From Pholiota molesta (Eukaryota > Basidiomycota > Agaricomycetes > Agaricales > Strophariaceae), in the NCBI GenBank assembly GCA_014925825.1, contig JACGCK010000005.1, positions 310,001 through 374,000 on the forward strand: a stretch of 64,000 bases of DNA, given 5' to 3'. The translations under genes were made by a program, and so were the position numbers. Of this stretch, positions 23,157 through 34,603 are shown one piece after another. A model generated the notes under the pieces. It worked only from the letters and a program-made list of their open reading frames with translations. It was not told where the DNA came from and made no database searches. Numbering within the stretch: the first letter of the stretch is position 1; each line of letters opens with the position of its first letter.

Positions 23157-25535
23157 TTACAAAATGTTTGAGCCAGCTCTGTTGGGTATGAGATCTTGTG
23201 CATCGACTTGCGCCGGACGGCTTTTCACCAGCCTTGGCCGTAACGCGAGCGGTCGTATCCAAAATTTCAGTTGTGCGTTTCGTGTGGCGGTTAATACACT
23301 GCGAGGAAGGAATTGGATAACTGACAATAAGTCGCCTTCGAGTTGCTTTATCTAGTTGGCGTAGATTAGAATGCAAGCAAGCTTGATGGGATAGTCATGC
23401 TACATACTAGAACTGGCTGCACAAAGGCGATCTCGTTTCGGGAAGGCGCTGGATGGTATCGTGGGGGTGCCGGCTCGTCGAGTCCTGGAGAGGTGATCGC
23501 AGGCAGATATTGTGCTGATCGGTCTCTTCGAAATGCTAAGGATATAGTGGAAGACATAGACATGCGCTGGTGATGTGTAGCCTACAAGTAGCATCGGTCA
23601 TGAGACAAGGTGGACATAATGTAGTCAAAAGCTTACCTGGAATTTTGGACGATGTAATGCGCCGCTTGAGAAATCCCACTGTTACATTCAAGAGTAACGA
23701 ATTAGAGATACTTTTGTGGGTCAGATGAGAGAGGTGAAGTACCAAGATAAGCTTATTGTCTTCTGCAACGCTACCAAAACGATACGTTCGCCCGTCGCAT
23801 CGCAGTTCGTCGAATGCGACGGACGAGACGAAGGAGGAATGACCTTGACATCGGGCAATGACGCGTTGCTCCCAGGGCGAGAAAATGGTTAGGAGATCAT
23901 CTTGTCCGCCTGTCTTTAAGAAGAGTAAAGAGACGTATCTCCACAATGCTGAGCAAAAAACACACCAAGATAAACCGACCATCCGGTGACCAAGCGACGC
24001 ATGTTAGTGCCCCAAAGTATGATGCGTAACAATCGACCAGCCTGTTCAGCAACAACAACACGACTGATAAGCAACAAACCACAACGAAAAAATAAGGATG
24101 CATAAGTACTGTTCTGCTAAAGCATCAATCACTCTCAAACACCCGTCTTCAGATATCGCAGCAACGTATTTTACATCCGGAGAGAACACGAAATCTATAC
24201 AGGCAACAGAGCAATGAGTACATCACCTATGTGAAGAGTATGCGGATTGCAGCAAAAATTGACGTACCGACTACGCCCTGTCGCGAGAGACGCCAGTGGC
24301 TGACAGGATTCTTGGCGGCTTTGTCTTTGTCGGGCTTTCCGGTAGATTGGCGCTGGCAGCCGCTGGATGCCATGGTGGCATTGTAATGAAGATATTGTCT
24401 AGAGGGTCCCATGCTTGTACTACTGTTCCATCGCCGGTTGAGGATGCGAAGCTATTGACATCATTAGAGGATGAATTGGGATCTTGTGGGGTGAAAGTTC
24501 CATCTTCCCGTTCCTTGTCATAGATGATAATGGTGCCGTCTGCATGGGAGACGAGAAAGAGCGTTGGTGATGCAGGAACCCATCGGACAGCTGTGCATGG
24601 TGAGTTAGAGATCGAGCCCTTGGTTCGTATCGTAGTTAGCGAGTTTGATGCTTATCAGATGGTATTATTCGCCTCACTTGCTTGTTCAGGCGTCCATAGC
24701 GGGAAGTTATGGGATCTGAGCAAACAGTATTTATTTATAAATTGGGAATCATATTGTAGGAATTTACCTAGCCATATAAGATCGCCAGTATTGAAGCCAA
24801 TAATTACATCTAGTCGTTCGGGACTGGCAGTAGCAATATTCACATCATGGCAAGTTGGATGTGCAGAGAAAGTGATCCTCGACAGAGGTTCCTTGATGGA
24901 GAAGAGGAAGCCGTAAATCAGTTAATTAGATGAATGAAGACATTTAGCGCGCATACCTTGGCCTTTGATCCCTGTTCTATCCAGACAAAACTTTTTGCCA
25001 GGTTGTAAAACAGAAATGTGACATCTCCTTGCTTCGACTGCAGAGTTCTGGCCAGTCCTTCTGCAGTCTGAATGCGGCTGATGAACGTAGAGGAGGTAGT
25101 GCGCATGTTGTGTTTTGGCCTCGCCATGGCCTTCTTCTTCCCTGCAGAAGAAAGATGCGAGAACAATGTATGGTGCTCATGCGATACAGAGGCATTTGCG
25201 GTGTTGTGTTCTTGCGATGATGGCGGTGGTGGGTCGCTCTCGTCAGGCGTATCGCTACTAGAGAGACTGACACCATCTTCTCGGTCCCTGGGGGCCTTCT
25301 CTGGCTTCTCTGACTTTTCTTTCTTGTGTTCAGACTTTCCGCCACCCAGTAATTGTGCAAAGCCGGGCGCGCCGCCTTGCTTTGGAGGAGGAAAGCGCAG
25401 GGTTATACTCGATACTTTGGACGGGTATATCGCAGGCCCGACGCTGACAGCGATATTCTGCTGTGGGTTGGGCTTGTATTCGTCCGTGACCGAGTAAACA
25501 CCCTCGGGGGCGACGAACGTGGAGTCGTTCTCCAT
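23157..25535 (-). CDS. creC: WD40 protein CreC/WDR20 (deubiquitinase activator)
   Basis: CreC/WDR20 proteins bind and activate a ubiquitin protease (CreB/UBP46/USP12-46) and in Aspergillus act in carbon catabolite repression. Start ATG 25535-25533 ([20 protein letters not shown]). A disordered linker rich in Ser, Pro and charged residues leads to the conserved [14 protein letters not shown] and [16 protein letters not shown] (about 24970-25080). Then come family blocks: [16 protein letters not shown] (about 24800), [16 protein letters not shown] (about 24550), [12 protein letters not shown] near 23990, [20 protein letters not shown] and [16 protein letters not shown] last exon (about 23157-23340) reads [17 protein letters not shown]...QLKFW, the final WD40 blade, ending ...NRAGSNIL. 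About nine introns. No frame break. Confidence 0.88.
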
Positions 25536-25678
25536 GGTGGCGGATGTTGAGCGCGTCGGGACGAGAGATGTGGGGTGTGGTCCGGATTAGGAAGGCGGAT
25601 CCGGGCATACCTACGGCAGAAACGTATTTTGGCAAAGTCCAACATGGCGCCCGGATCTTAGCCTCTCCCCTCTCCCAG
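25536..25678. promoter_or_regulatory. Divergent promoter, creC and E1-beta gene
   Basis: 143 bases lie between the start codons of two head-to-head genes, so core elements of both must sit here or inside the 5' coding parts. No TATA box is evident. Confidence 0.45.
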
Positions 25679-27326
25679 ATGCTCTCTCCAGCACGATCCC
25701 CCTCCCTCCCAAAGTCCCTCAACGCTATCAATGCCGCCCTTAGACATCGCAGAGCCAACTCCACGCTCGAGCCTCCGCCCGCTGGCGGCCACCTGCCCTC
25801 CATCGCTACCTCGGAGGTCCTCAAGACCAAGCGAGAAACAGCCCTGCGTACGCCCGGTATAATCTGGGCAGATGAGGACCCCTCTTTCCCTACGCGCGCC
25901 ATAGTCGCTGGACGTGAGACGCGTAAAATGAATACCTACCAAGCGATCCGTGACGCGATGAGCATCGCGTTAGCCAAGGACGACAGCGCCGTGGTGTTTG
26001 GAGAGGATGTCGCTTTTGGTGGAGTATTCAGGTGTACAATGGTCAGTCTCCCTCCATGCTTTCAGATTGCTTCTCTTTCTAGTCCTCCGCTAATTGCTTT
26101 CATTTAGGGCCTTGCCGAGGAATTTGGTGCGTCATCTTGCCCAAGCCATCCATGTGGATCTAACCGGAATCTATATAGGCAAAGAACGCGTCTTCAACAC
26201 TCCTCTTACCGAACAAGGCATTGCAGGCTTTGGCATTGGTATGGCCTAATGGGTCACACCGCCATCGCGGAAATTCAGTTCGCAGATTATATCTTCCCCG
26301 CCTTCGACCAAGTACGTGGTTCAATGTGAATCCCTGACGAAGAGTGACATGCTAATTATAGTTATGGTATCGTAGATTGTGAATGAAGCCGCCAAAATAA
26401 GGTATCGTTCCGGGAACGGTTACAATGCTGGGGGCTCACAATTCGTACTCCCACCATGTCTGTTGTAAGTCCATTGTTTTTTTCCCTTTTCAAAATTTCA
26501 CACATTAATTCTTTCAAGGGTCATGGTGGACTTTACCATTCGCAATCGCCGGAAGGCTTCTTTATGGGCGCCTCAGGTTTGAAGGTGAAATTAATTATAT
26601 AAACGACGCCTTTCTAACAATTGTGCAGGTGGTAATACCCAGATCCCCCATTCAAGCAAAAGGGCTGCTACTAGGTTCTATTCGAGATCCTAATCCCGTC
26701 ATATTCATGGAACCCAAAGTTCTATATCGTTCTGCAGGTCTGTTTTTTTCTTCTTCCACAAGGTTCATGTTCCAACTTAGATCCCTCCCTTTCTAGTTGA
26801 ACAAGTTCCTATAGATGACTATACACTTCCTTTAGGTCAGGCCGAAATTTTGGTGCCAGGTTCCGACCTTACTCTTTTGACTTGGGGCACCCCCGTATAC
26901 CATTGCGAAACTGCACTGCACATGTTATCTTCTCCCGCTCCGGACTCGAGGCTGTAATCCCGAAATCCGTGCGCTCTGGAAGATTGAGCTGATAGATTTG
27001 AGATCTATCCTTCCTTGGGACATGGAAACGATCGTTGAGAGTGTGAACCGTACAGGACGTCTGGTTATTGTCCATGAGCTGGCCTGACGGCTGGTGTTGG
27101 AGCTGAAATTAGTGCAGAAATCCAAAAGAAATGTTTCCTCAAGTTGAATGCCCCTGTTAAACGGGTCGGAGGCTGGGAGTATGTCAAAATCATTGCTTTG
27201 TTCTTTACCAATTCACTCATTCTTGGATGTTTCTTTAGTCTGCCGAATGCATTGCAATACGAGAAGTTCCATATACCCGACGCGATCCGTGTGTTGGACG
27301 CTGTCGTAGAGACACTGACATACTAA
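25679..27326 (+). pseudogene. Branched-chain 2-oxoacid dehydrogenase E1-beta (BCKDHB), with five frame breaks
   Basis: Mitochondrial E1-beta of the complex that oxidises keto acids of Val, Leu and Ile. ATG 25679 starts [20 protein letters not shown], a basic, Ser-rich mitochondrial presequence ending near RRANST. Conserved blocks follow: [140 protein letters not shown], and a last exon ending RVLDAVVETLTY. The frame is lost by what look like one-base deletions near 26245, 26430-26434 (five G where six are needed), 26946, 26980 and 27077. Every conserved block survives on both sides of each break and splice sites are kept, so sequencing error is as likely as true decay. Confidence 0.85.
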
Positions 27327-27430
27327 ATGTATGTCTGCGTGCTTATACCATACACTATACGGATAATATCTTGGCGGACCCATTTACATGTATACCATCT
27401 ATCTCGAAGCTCATTGTCCACATGTACATA

Positions 27431-28590
27431 CTAATCACCCAAAGTTATGCGCCATCGCACCAAGAGTCTCGAGGATAACAATCCAGCTTCCCATGCAAGC
27501 ATCAGTCGGTCCTTTCGCCAGCCCGCTAAGCCTATGTCCTTGATATGCTGTGTGCGAAGGTTTCTATCGTTGACGAGCTCTCGCTCGACCTTGTATAAAG
27601 TTTCTGCATGTTCGTATGAGATATTCACAACGCTTTTGATAGTTGTCGCTCTACTGAAAGTCAAAATGCTGATGACATCGTGCATTTGCACGAAGAAGGG
27701 CATAGACGTTCGATTGATTCTTGTGGTGTATGTATGCGTGTCTTTGGCATCATCGTGCTGGAGGAAGGGGACGGCGCAGAGTACAAAGTCAGAGCTCATC
27801 AGTCGTACACCTGCGCCTAGACAAGAGAACTCGATGACCGTTGCATTTCTTGGGCGATGGAGTTCATGTATGCGTCGAAGCTCAACTTGAAGGTAATGAT
27901 AAGGCACGAAATCAAGATCGAAGGAGGGCCGGGCGCAAGATGCAATTCTCAAAAAAGAAGCAAGTGGCCAACGGGCTGAGAGGCCTTCTAAGAACATAAT
28001 TTCAGTACTTGTTTTTAACTGAGATATATCGGATGTCGGATTGCCTTACGAGTTGTGATCCGAGGGGAAGATTCAAAAAAATGCTGTTTAGCAATCCATT
28101 TTGCCGTCTTAATCCACCAATGTCGCTGCATGGATATCCTCAAATCCCACGCATAGATATTCAGTCGTCGCCGGAAGAGCAATGCCAGATCTCGAGAATC
28201 GCGTAATTCGAGTTCACCGTCAGAGACCCGGGAAAGCAACTCGCAGAGATCAAGTTCGATATAACGTCGTGTAGATGCAGATCCGATCTTCATGCTGGAT
28301 TTACTAAAAAGCTTCATGAATTGCAGAGGCCAAGCGACGGAAGTAGGCGTGAAAACGACGGAAAGGACCTGAGCGACATCTTGACCTAGCAGCATTGTTT
28401 GTCGAGACTTTGGTTTCCATTTGAAGTATGCAAAGAGCAGAGAAACGACAGAAAGCAGACAAAGAAGGAGAATTATGAAGGATGTTTGCGACATGGATGG
28501 TGTCAATGAGTCCATAAAGGTCGAAAATCCAGCATCCCGGAACGCCAGGAACTTGAACGTGAAGTTGGTCTTTAGTGGTCCTCTTGCCAT
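27431..28590 (-). CDS. Uncharacterised membrane protein
   Basis: Two long exons. The first runs from the ATG at 28590 (MARGPLKTNFTFKFLAFRD) and includes one clear transmembrane helix, FIILLLCLLSVVSLLFAYF, about residues 37-55. It also contains a polar region with RRRLNIYAWDLRI and WWIKTAKWIAKQ. An intron of about 60 nt with donor GTAAGG (near 28053) restores frame to ...RITTQGLSARWPLASFLRI; the second exon ends RWRITLGD at 27431. The second half has mixed beta/alpha character (ATVIEFSCLGAGVRLMSS, VVNISYEHAETLYKVERELV). I recognise no family. About 360 residues. The unbroken frame through both exons and the frame-restoring intron support a real gene. Confidence 0.6.
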
Positions 28591-29019
28591 GATGTATTAA
28601 ATAACTATCCGGCAGAGAATGTTTTGCGTTTTGAGACCCAAAAATGTGTATCGTCGACGTTAGTGCCCCACTTTGATGTAATGGTTCCGGTGCTAGAAAT
28701 GTTTGTTTGGATGATTCAGAAAGATACGATGCAGCCACACGTCAAGATTAGTAAATTAATTTCCCCAATGAGGCAATCGCTGATCGATGATAATATGACG
28801 TAGGATCCTCATCAAAAAATCGGAGCTGTGGGTACAAATCAAAAGTGCATGAACATGATGGAGTAAGGATAGAACAGACTATGTATGACAGAATAGCGAC
28901 ACAAGGATCAAGGATGGCTTTGAAAGAGGACCGAAGGAATCAAGATAAGGTAGCGCCTAGACGAATCATGACTGTTGTACAGGGCGTCGCAAGTAAACAT
29001 CAATACAACAGAATCTCCA
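28591..29019. other. Intergenic between two orphan genes
   Basis: 429 bases with no supported gene. It must include the promoter of the membrane protein gene to the left. Confidence 0.4.
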
Positions 29020-29586
29020 TCATACTTTCAATGCTATGGGACTTCCTCTCAGAGAAAAGGAGAAGGCTGCGCCGCGTCCTTTGTTGTCGATACAAGCCGC
29101 AGATTCAAGTAGCCTGTTAGACGAAGACGTAATAATCACAAGAGGAGAGGCTAACAGGTCCGATGTTTCGGCGCAAGAGTCGAGATGTTCGGTAGAGGCC
29201 GCAGTAGCTCTTCGTTTGAGTGGGGACTTAGCTTTCCCATAGGTGTGCGAGTAAGAAAGTCGTCTTGGTGCATGCATTGGCCTAGCTTCAGGCGGTGAAA
29301 CGACTGAAAGACGGCGTCGAATGTGATCAGAAACCTCGGATAGAGCACTGCCTAGTGTAAAATATCCTGACGCTGAGCGCAAATATGGAGCAGAGTCCTC
29401 TGAGATGTCCATGGAAACATCAGAGAGAGTCCTGTTTATATCAGGACGTCTCAATGAGGGTGGATGCAGGGGAGTATGGATAATTTTGTCGAGCGGTGTT
29501 ATCGGAGTTGAGCAAGGGTCGATAGGAAATACAGATTCCGAGGAGTGATCACCGCTGCTCCTAGTTCTCGAAGAATTTTGTGGCAT
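29020..29586 (-). CDS. Uncharacterised Ser/Pro-rich protein
   Basis: Open frame of about 190 codons. The ATG chosen at 29586-29584 gives MPQNSSRTRSSGDHSSESV; the frame is open a little further upstream without another ATG I trust. The product is low-complexity with basic-Ser patches (RRRLSVVSPP, PRRLSYSHTYGKAKSPLKRR) that look like kinase target sites, and no folded domain. An overlapping upstream ORF beginning MGPCISESKSRKQH (29801) carries an N-myristoylation-like start. It might be the real first exon, but I found no clean intron joining the frames. Confidence 0.4.
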   Translation of the reverse strand: MPQNSSRTRSSGDHSSESVFPIDPCSTPITPLDKIIHTPLHPPSLRRPDINRTLSDVSMDISEDSAPYLRSASGYFTLGSALSEVSDHIRRRLSVVSPPEARPMHAPRRLSYSHTYGKAKSPLKRRATAASTEHLDSCAETSDLLASPLVIITSSSNRLLESAACIDNKGRGAAFSFSLRGSPIALKV

Positions 29587-30999
29587 AGTAAACGATAGAG
29601 GATGCTGCAAAGTAGGAATATTGGCTGCATGACTGCGGTAAGACACAGAAAGTGTAGAATGAGCTGTTGAATTTGAAGCAAGGGATCGATAGCGCGCAGA
29701 GAAGATTCCAAGGTTCTGGGTGTGTCGGGTAGAATATTAGTAGGTACATCAAGAGACGCATGTTGTTTACGAGATTTGGACTCTGAAATGCAAGGTCCCA
29801 TAACATTTGGTTTTGATAGGACGGATCGTTCCTTAATCCCACCTTCATAGATGCGATCTCAACACTTCGAAATATTTCAAAAAAATAAGGCGGGCTCACG
29901 AAGTTCAAATGCCCTTGCTTTGAGAAGGGTAATCAGTCCGGCGAAGTGTTGTCTGCTCTTTCTGACTGGTATTTTGATGCCAATCTTGCGCATATATTTA
30001 TAAAAAAAGCGACATTCGTGCAGACCAAGGCGTGTCGATCGGACTGCATTCTGTCGCTGACCATGCCATAAGACTCGTTCGAGAACTAATGTCAATGGTA
30101 TTCATTATCACCAGGACCACCATATATACAATTAATTGCACCTACTTTCCTGTATTGTTGCCATATTTCGACGCACAGGGCTCGCGATATTCGACGCGTG
30201 CCGCCGCTGTGTGAACTCGCAGCAGAGAGCGTGGTTCTTTGAGAGAAGGTTACGAAAGACATGCTGTGTTTCAATATCGCGAGGATGACGTGAATGCGTT
30301 TTGTGTTTCGCGTGAGAAGTTCGCTGAGGAGGGATGTTGAGGTGAGGTGAGATAGAAAAGAGGAATTAAACAATGTCATGTTTAATATACCGAGTCCGTG
30401 CACATCTCGTCACGAGATGGAGTGATGCCGGATTCGGATCATGATCGAGTATTTTGAATAGGCGCCCATCATGTTCACATCATATTTCTCCGTGATGCCA
30501 CCAGCTTTATGATCATTTGGGCTGGTACGCGATACATTTGCGTTATCACACATTCTATACTCTGAATGTATGTTAGAAGTAGTCCTATCTGAATCGACCA
30601 CTAGTTCCGACTCACTCTGAGGTTCGCCTCCCATGCATATATGGATCAAACGGCAAGATAGGACCCGTCAAACACAAATCAGTCAATGTTATTTCCCTAC
30701 TGAATGACCATATCGTAGAGGTAATTCTGAGCTAAGCATTTGAGAGAATAGTGGCTGCATTGGGAGTAATTAATGGCTGCTTCTGCTCCAACGCAGGGTA
30801 CTGTAACCGTTACATGCGAGATAGAACAAAAATTGTCCCAGAAGGCGTATCATAGATGGAACTCATATATATACAATGTATATAACTAGATTTTTTTGTA
30901 ATGGAAGGAGGAAAAGTAACTAAAATTACACTCACAGACAATTACGTAGATGTACAAATTCCGCCCCGATAAAATACAAAGTCCACAAACATCAAACAC
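29587..30999. other. Gene-poor stretch
   Basis: About 1.4 kb with only short ORFs on both strands (the longest about 115 codons) that look like chance frames. I found no conserved peptide, repeat pair or RNA gene. AT-rich parts at 30870-30990 probably hold the UBC6 3' end. Confidence 0.4.
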
Positions 31000-32399
31000 C
31001 TACACCATCCTCCGGCATACAATCGCGAAGAGTAGTACTATCAGGATGCAAATTGCACCATCAAGTAGCACAGGCGGTTTCTGACTTCTTTGAGACGATA
31101 TCCGGACTTCTTGTGTTATGGGCGTTGGCGAGGGTGTGGTCGGTGTAGGACGGCTCAAAGGAGAATTAGGTGAGAATAAATGTGTCGAAGACTCGGTGTC
31201 GAGGGTGTGTGCTGATGAAGTAGCTGAAAGAGTCATAGGTGATTGTTCCTGTGTAACAAGCTTCTCCCTAACGTCCAATGGCTCAAGTGGAATTCCGGTT
31301 GCAGACTTTATGTCGGCGTCGGAAGCCTGAGCTACTGGAGACAACGAACCGTTGTTAGGGAGGGTATTGATTGCATTTCCAGAGCCAGTAGTCTCTGTAA
31401 GAGAAGTGGAAGTGGGCACAGCGTAAACATTTTCCGGTGTATCGGATTGTGCCGGTGTAATTTGTTTCTCTTCCGTTGCCGATGGTGTTACAGGATGCTC
31501 TTGAGTAGGTGGATCGGGTAAAAGTTCCAAGTTGCTTTGTTTGCAATGGGGACATACCCATTCTCTCGATCTGGTGTGTCATATATGATGTTAGAATTTC
31601 AATCAAATGTCAAGAGAAAAGTACTCACAAAGCGGCCAATCGCTTCCGTTCACTGGCGGGATATTCAATGGATCCAACACCCACAGCAGCCTGGCCTTTA
31701 AGAGGGAAGAATCCTTGAAGTCCGATGATAGCTATTGGCGTCATAATCAGACACCACCTTTCGTCTGCAAGGATATGATTACCCACCTGTTCTTACTCCC
31801 CAAGCAGGCTGCCATAGTTCTTCATGATCTATATTTATGCATCAGTCGATTACATACATGTAATGAAGTTGTATACTTACAGCTTGTGAAACTGATGCAA
31901 ATCTGGGAGATTGTAAGTGTCTAAGTTCACTAAGGTTTGATATGGTCATGTACCTTGGTGTTAAGCTCAAACCTTCCGTTAGGAGTAAGGATCATGATAG
32001 ATGGAGGGCGAAATGGGTATTCTGCAGGCAACAATATACGGAAGTGGTAAAGTCCTCCTTCGAATTCGGTTCCACCTGAGCCACGGAGAGTGCAATGCCA
32101 TTCCTACAAATTCGCGTTGGTCAGCGCCACAGAATTAGTCAACCAAGATATACTCACGAAGATATCGTCCTAATAGCACCCACAAAGATAGGACCTCAGC
32201 AGCTCATTTCGAAGACATGTGTACTAGAGGCGGACATACCTCGAGAGGTGCAGCAGAATAATCAGTGCAGGGATCATTTGCCAACTCTCTTGCTTCTTGC
32301 ATAATTCTCTTGACAGCTATATGTAGACTTAGAATCATGATTTACGAAGAAGGATATTGCTTAACCACACTCACCAGAGTTGTTCTTGTTAAGCGCCAT
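31000..32399 (-). CDS. UBC6: Ubc6-type tail-anchored ubiquitin-conjugating enzyme (UBE2J family)
   Basis: ER-membrane E2 of the ERAD pathway. The ATG at 32399-32397 starts MALNKNNS in a short first exon. The UBC fold then shows AVKRIMQEARELAND, IFEWHCTLRGSGGTEFEGG, GLYHFRILLPAEYPFRPPS, and the family-specific active-site stretch TPNGRFELNTKICISFT (Cys near 31920-31970), in which TPN replaces the HPN of ordinary E2s. ESWQPAWG is represented as ELWQPAWG. A polar linker with a CPHCK pair precedes a Thr/Ser/Pro-rich region, and the C-terminus is a tail anchor AICILIVLLFAIVCRRMV. Stop at 31002-31000. Five or six introns. The 5' side faces MRP10 across the MITE. Confidence 0.94.
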
Positions 32400-32562
32400 G
32401 ATTGCAAGGACTAGATGCAACGCTTAGATTGCTGTCGAGAGTTGAAACGCAACGGAGAAGGAGATGCAGAGAAGAAATATCGAACAATCCAGGTCTGATT
32501 ATGGAGAGTGGTGGAAGTATTAGGACACGGGTATGTAGACGACGTGGAGGAACGTGAGCAGC

Positions 32563-32570
32563 GCCGAACC
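32563..32570 (+). repeat. Left target-site duplication of the MITE
   Basis: GCCGAACC, same orientation as 33253-33260. It could also be the outermost part of a longer inverted repeat, but the direct orientation argues for a duplication. Confidence 0.65.
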
Positions 32571-33252
32571 TAAAGTTGCCGATGTTCGGTTCGGGTCCGG
32601 TTCGAGCACTTTTTGTCGAACCAAAAACCGAACCTGACCGAAAAATTCAAATGTCAGCGAACCTGAACCTAACCGCCGGTCACGTTAGGTTCGGTTTTTT
32701 TCAGGTTTGGTTCAGGTTCGGACAGGTTCGAACCTTGTAAAATAATATAAATGGTAATTTGGCGGTAAAGGCGCGAGTGAAGCCGCCAAAGAGCATGGTT
32801 AGTGCAAGGGCCAAGTGTCTACTAGCGTGCAGTGCGGCTTAGGCGCACAAGTTTCCCGCGATGCGCTATCAAAATCAAAATATTGATGCGGCATCACGAC
32901 TGTGTCACGAAGTTCTCGATTTAGAATTAGTGACTGAGTGTGACTTTCTCGTCACATGCATATTTTCGACACCATTTGTTGCCATTTGAGTTGGCGGAAT
33001 TTTTTTTCAAGGAAGCAATGGGCATTTGCACTGAACAAAGTCATAAATACATGTCCATATAAGGTAACTATTTGAGGGTTCGAACAGGTTCAGAACCGTT
33101 CGACGTAGGTTCAGACTTTTACCATCTGTCCTGAACCGCGAACCTAACCCCATCCCAATTGGGCGAACTGAACCTGAACGTGACCAGACCTGCGGTTAGG
33201 TTCGGGTTCGAACCGGTTCCTTCAGGTTCTGAACCTAACATCGGCAACTTTA
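32571..33252. mobile_element. hAT-like MITE, 682 bp, non-autonomous
   Basis: Terminal inverted repeats of 22 bp (32571-32592, TAAAGTTGCCGATGTTCGG..., and its inverse 33231-33252) differ at one base. Both ends are flanked by the direct octamer GCCGAACC (32563-32570 and 33253-33260), as expected for an 8-bp target duplication of hAT transposons. Subterminal zones are crowded with GGTTCGG/GGTTCAGG words in both orientations, so the ends can pair over a long distance. No ORF of note lies inside. Because the octamer resembles the internal words, a slightly different border is possible. Confidence 0.8.
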
Positions 33253-33260
33253 GCCGAACC
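33253..33260 (+). repeat. Right target-site duplication of the MITE
   Basis: GCCGAACC immediately after the right inverted repeat, matching the left flank exactly. Confidence 0.65.
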
Positions 33261-33383
33261 CGATCTGCATCCTCGACAACACCCCGATTGGGCAATATAA
33301 TTGGTCACATCACGTGAATGCTCACTTCCCCTGGAAATTCAAATTTACGCGTTCAGTTCCGCTCCCCGCTGTTCGTAGCGACC

Positions 33384-33849
33384 ATGACAATCCACATAAA
33401 GAACCTCAAGGCTCGGCCTCGCAAAGGTGTGCAACCTACACGTTTTCTTTACCATTTCCACATCTCAAATTCAATGAAACAGCCGCGCAAACCGTGATGT
33501 GTGCCCCACAGCTCACTGCCATGCTATCTTGCTGGGCAGCTACGAGTGATGTTATGTCGGTTGACGCATGCAAGACGACTGCGAACGACTTATTTCAATG
33601 CATGCGTACAACGGTGCGTGAACTTATTCGCTTATGGCTGCAGCTAATCTAATGTTCATTCTCTCTGCCCCTTCCTTGTCACTCGCGCCGCTTGACACAA
33701 TCCTTCTTTGCTGTATCAACCTGGAATTGCATAAATCCCGCCACAAAATCTCTTTTGCTTCCCGGCTAAATCTCCAGCCAATGCCGAAGAAAATGCATAA
33801 ACCTACCATTAATTACCATCTTGCTAGGTTGGGAAAATCAATTCAATAA
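33384..33849 (+). CDS. MRP10: Mitochondrial small-subunit ribosomal protein mS37 (Mrp10), CHCH protein
   Basis: Small mitoribosomal protein imported through the Mia40 disulfide relay. Exons 33384-33426, 33483-33613 and 33778-33849 splice to about 81 residues: MTIHIKNLKARPRK, then twin CX9C motifs (CAPQLTAMLSC and CKTTANDLFQC), then CMRTTPMPKKMHKP and the conserved end TINYHLARLGKSIQ. All four cysteines of the CHCH fold are present. Stop TAA 33847-33849. A longer frame starting upstream at 33314 is not used, since it reads through the first intron. The gene starts 131 bases after the MITE, which therefore sits in its upstream region. Confidence 0.93.
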
Positions 33850-34603
33850 TCAATAGAAGTCCTCATCTCTCCTGTTTCGATTGTCGTGACTATGCCTCCT
33901 TGGAACCTTCTAATGCTGGCTTCGTTTTTCATGAAATGCAAGCGTTGTGGGCATCAATATGATTGTCTTCTTTCTTCTCCTCCCCAGCTCCATCATTACT
34001 TCGGTCATTTCCTTATGCTTCCGCTGTTGATCTCTGTTCAATTTTCGCTTCTTTCTAAGCGGCCACTCAGCAATGACGGCACCCAAGGATTGTCAGAGAA
34101 TATACTCGGGGAGAAAATGTACGGGCTTGGTTTATTATTCTAACAATTACGTTCATTTTATCTAGAACGAATTCTCGCCATAGGTTTCGGTATGATGCGC
34201 ATGTCAAGCACTCACTTTCATTGCTATTTTCTCCAGCTGATAAACGTCATTAGTGTCTTTCTCCGACTTCCTCTACTTGTAGCCTCGTGCCTTCTTACGG
34301 CTGTAAACGTGCTTTACACGCTTTCGACCTGAAGACAGTGAGCACGAATTGTTCTTTCTCCCTCTAGATGTCATAGGTCTGATCTGCGAGATGTGAAGTC
34401 AATAGACAGCTGTCATACTGCTGGCTTGAAGGTGGCTTGAAGCTGGACGGAAGGTCGCGTTTAACATATTCCTGACCGTGGGTGATGTATTTACGACATA
34501 CCTCGTGTATGCAATGCATTTTTCTGTGCGTGGATACGTACTTGCTGTACGTTTATAACTGGGCATCCGACGACTACGACGCTCTACGCGAATAATTGCT
34601 CTG
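33850..34603. other. Intergenic: MRP10 to first NYN gene
   Basis: 754 bases with no supported gene, repeat or RNA. Only chance ORFs (for example 33886-34143 in T-rich DNA). Confidence 0.45.

Noticed and set aside
32580..33240. CRISPR-like array of GGTTCGG words
   Set aside because: Spacing is irregular, words occur in both orientations, the host is a fungus, and inverted termini identify a MITE.
33314..33482. N-terminal extension of Mrp10
   Set aside because: The upstream frame reads through the first intron; the ATG at 33384 with splicing gives the family start.
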